A stretch of 64,000 bases of DNA, taken from assembly GCF_023898315.1 (NCBI RefSeq), contig NC_064618.1:186611548-186675547 (forward strand), given 5' to 3'. Below are positions 63,999 through 64,000 of this stretch, piece after piece. How positions within the stretch are numbered: position 1 is the stretch's first letter; every line of letters begins with the position of its first letter. A model generated the notes under the pieces. It was not told the origin of the DNA and did no database searches. It saw only the letters and a list, made by a program, of their open reading frames with translations. Position numbers and translations under genes: made by a program. Source of the DNA: Schistocerca nitens. Its lineage: Eukaryota; Arthropoda; Insecta; Orthoptera; Acrididae.

Positions 63999-64000
63999 TT

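Overview
The window looks like intergenic or intronic DNA from a large, repeat-rich insect genome. A grasshopper or locust (Orthoptera, Schistocerca-like) is my best guess. The basis is the mix of repeats: tRNA-derived SINEs ending in a 'gctcagagccatttgaacca' tail, 5S rRNA-derived SINEs, R1-, RTE- and jockey-like LINE remnants, many Tc1/mariner copies, and a Penelope-like element. This is inferred from recognised repeat families, not from a database search. I found no convincing host protein-coding gene, no rRNA gene and no functional tRNA gene.

Layout. 1-3.0 kb: nothing recognised. 3.0-6.7 kb: a decayed R1-like LINE on the minus strand, interrupted by an intact DUF4817-type mariner element (4703-6181, TA target duplication, about 119 bp inverted repeats) and by a SINE. 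6.9-9.0 kb: a tandem tRNA-like repeat and another SINE. 9.6-10.3 kb: a decayed mariner. 10.4-11.9 kb: an apparently intact Tc1 element inside a TA microsatellite. 12-26 kb: LINE fragments, SINEs and a decayed Tc1 in otherwise uninformative AT-rich DNA.

26.5-39.6 kb is the centrepiece: a single 13 kb insertion with a 12 bp target-site duplication. It holds five nearly identical Penelope-like retroelement units (2595 bp period), three pointing left and two pointing right, joined head to head. Each encodes a reverse transcriptase plus a GIY-YIG endonuclease. Three ORFs are full length and the two at the centre are 5'-truncated.

39.6-51 kb: a SINE, a 5S-derived SINE, several overlapping or abutting Tc1/mariner remnants, and a probable antisense solo LTR (about 44.8-47.7 kb) with a Tc1 nested in it. 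51.9-53.7 kb: a 1.8 kb element with about 180 bp terminal inverted repeats and no transposase. 54.1-54.7 kb: a decayed mariner. 55.3-60.6 kb: a Ty3/gypsy-like retrotransposon (tRNA-iMet-type primer site, gag with zinc knuckle, protease, RT, RNase H, start of integrase), decayed and invaded by a 14-copy, 85 bp minisatellite. 61-64 kb: SINEs, a gag/protease fragment of another LTR element, and the 3' half of a Tc1 transposase.

The only genes likely to act together are those inside the mobile elements. The Penelope proteins would mobilise their own RNA by target-primed reverse transcription. The two intact DNA-transposon proteins could act in trans on related inverted repeats. The SINEs depend on LINE machinery encoded elsewhere.
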